Assembly (NCBI GenBank): GCA_032718475.1 | Contig: JAUCBJ010001198.1 | Coordinates: forward strand, 1-28,509 | DNA length: 28,509 nucleotides | Reading direction: 5' to 3' | Source: Nemertoderma westbladi | Lineage: Eukaryota > Xenacoelomorpha > Nemertodermatida > Nemertodermatidae | Shown: positions 27,682 through 28,509 of the stretch, piece after piece | Numbering within the stretch: the stretch's first letter is position 1 | Layout: each line of letters opens with the position of its first letter | Position numbers and translations under genes: made by a program | Notes under the pieces: model-generated | Database searches by the model: none | What the model saw: only the letters and a program-made list of their open reading frames with translations | What the model was told of the DNA's origin: nothing

Positions 27682-28509
27682 TACTAGGATCGGCATGCTG
27701 CATTGCAGCTGCATTTTTAAGAATGCTGTGCCGGCTTGTCAACAAAATTGCACCGCCACAACTCCCTATCACCCATGACATTTGCTAGATCATCCGCATC
27801 TTTAAGGCCAGTGTCCTTTAAGATGCGTCTCAAGAAAGTCATGGGCTGTCCACCATGCTTATTCACTCCATGAGGCTGCCAAAGTACAAGATTATGCACT
27901 GGCTGGTCCTCACGGCGAAAGCAATGTCCTGCAAAGCGGAGGCGATTTTGTTCTAGTGTCAAGCTTGGGGGAACCAATGAGACACCTCCAATGTTATATA
28001 GTGTCTGGTTGGAGATGTGTGCATTGTACTTGACACAATGTACCCGGCGTAGCATTCTTGTGAATGTGCCATCCAAAGATTTGGTGTCCTCAGCAGTTAG
28101 AGCCCAGCATGGACTCCCGTAGAGGAGTACTGGAACTACTGCTGCTCTAAATAATCGGACCTTAAGTTTCCGATTAATTCTAGGTGACTTCCAATTCCTG
28201 GAAAGCCTATTCAAGGCTGCCCATGCCTTTCCCTTACGTATTCGAAGGTCCTCACCTGACTTCCGGATCCATGATCCCAGGTAACAGAAGTCGTCCACAT
28301 GCTCAAGCATACCATCCTTTGAGCTTATGCTCATCCGATCAGAGACTTGCTGAGGACTTTCAAAGTTAACTGTCAGAATTTTGGTCTTTCTGGAGTTAAT
28401 AAAAAGACCAACACTAGAAGCAGCATGTTCTAATGAGCTGAGGAGCCGCTGGGCTCCCTCTAATGATTCTGAGAGTACTCCTAAGTCATCAGCAAAGTCT
28501 AGATCAGTT
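27682..28509 (-). mobile_element. RTE-type retrotransposon copy F, runs off the window
   Basis: Copy F's 3' end 'gcatgccgatcctagta' abuts the C tract that ends the Penelope-like fragment. The element continues beyond 28509. It lacks the deletions and insertions of the other copies over the visible length, and it could be the youngest or best preserved. Confidence 0.92.
27717..28509 (-). CDS. Partial RTE-type reverse transcriptase protein, copy F, open so far
   Basis: The frame is open from the window edge to the stop after DKPAQHS, about 264 codons. It begins TDLDFADDLGVLSESLEGAQ, so the FADD catalytic box is intact. SSVGLFINSRKTKIL, SGEDLRIRKGKAWAALNRL, VVPVLLYGSPCWALTAED, NRLRFAGHCFRREDQP and the family C-terminus follow. 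The upstream reverse transcriptase and endonuclease lie outside the window, so whether the whole element is intact is unknown. Confidence 0.88.
   Translation of the reverse strand, partial: TDLDFADDLGVLSESLEGAQRLLSSLEHAASSVGLFINSRKTKILTVNFESPQQVSDRMSISSKDGMLEHVDDFCYLGSWIRKSGEDLRIRKGKAWAALNRLSRNWKSPRINRKLKVRLFRAAVVPVLLYGSPCWALTAEDTKSLDGTFTRMLRRVHCVKYNAHISNQTLYNIGGVSLVPPSLTLEQNRLRFAGHCFRREDQPVHNLVLWQPHGVNKHGGQPMTFLRRILKDTGLKDADDLANVMGDRELWRCNFVDKPAQHS

Overview
The window looks like transposon-rich nuclear DNA from an animal, most likely a marine invertebrate. The evidence is several families of degraded non-LTR retrotransposons, a Penelope-like element with a GIY-YIG endonuclease, two families of tandem repeats, AT-rich spacers and the absence of compact gene packing. 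The species cannot be fixed from the sequence. I see no prokaryotic gene, rRNA, CRISPR array or complete host protein gene. The only candidate for host coding sequence is one short exon near 23.7 kb.

Layout. 1-2694 is the first copy of a segment that returns in direct orientation at 24663-26329; the second copy lacks about 1.04 kb, which in copy 1 ends in a tRNA-like promoter motif. 2695-5270 is spacer with two degenerate minisatellites, a C tract and two perfect short hairpins. 5271-6926 is a minus-strand, 5'-truncated RTE-type retrotransposon (copy R1). 8282-9344 is a 35-bp satellite array. Copy A, plus strand at 9345-11820, is inserted in that array with a probable 6-bp target duplication. 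12023-16164 is a 24-bp minisatellite of about 172 units with no net length change and a 720-bp higher-order repeat at its right end. 16165-20510 is copy B on the minus strand. It is split by a CR1/L2/Jockey-like element (17010-19001) and by a 240-bp insert with a (TCAA)n tail (19166-19405). Copy D (20503-22912, plus) meets B head to head through 8 shared bases. 22913-23397 is a fragment of a different reverse transcriptase. 24409-24553 is a 3' scrap of the same RTE family. 26330-28509 holds a zinc-knuckle fragment, a Penelope-like element with a perfect 158-bp inverted repeat, and the 3' half of RTE copy F, which runs off the window.

How it fits together. One RTE-type family, marked by a conserved 3' end and a (TAG)n tail, occurs at least six times (R1, A, B, D, the 24.4-kb scrap, F). 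Its protein carries an apurinic-type endonuclease (GDFNA, QIDH and SDH motifs), a reverse transcriptase (FADD) and a conserved C-terminal region. All copies fully inside the window are truncated or broken; only F is open over everything visible. Copies A and D share a premature stop and an endonuclease frameshift. They are almost identical over 1.3 kb and then about 2% different, which points to duplication plus gene conversion.

I found no convincing new functional system. The most notable items are the strictly phased 24-bp array open on both strands, the A/D mosaic, the perfect Penelope inverted repeat, the possible phase 1-1 exon, and several junctions that record DNA repair. All comparisons were made by eye, so identities are approximate unless a difference count is given.
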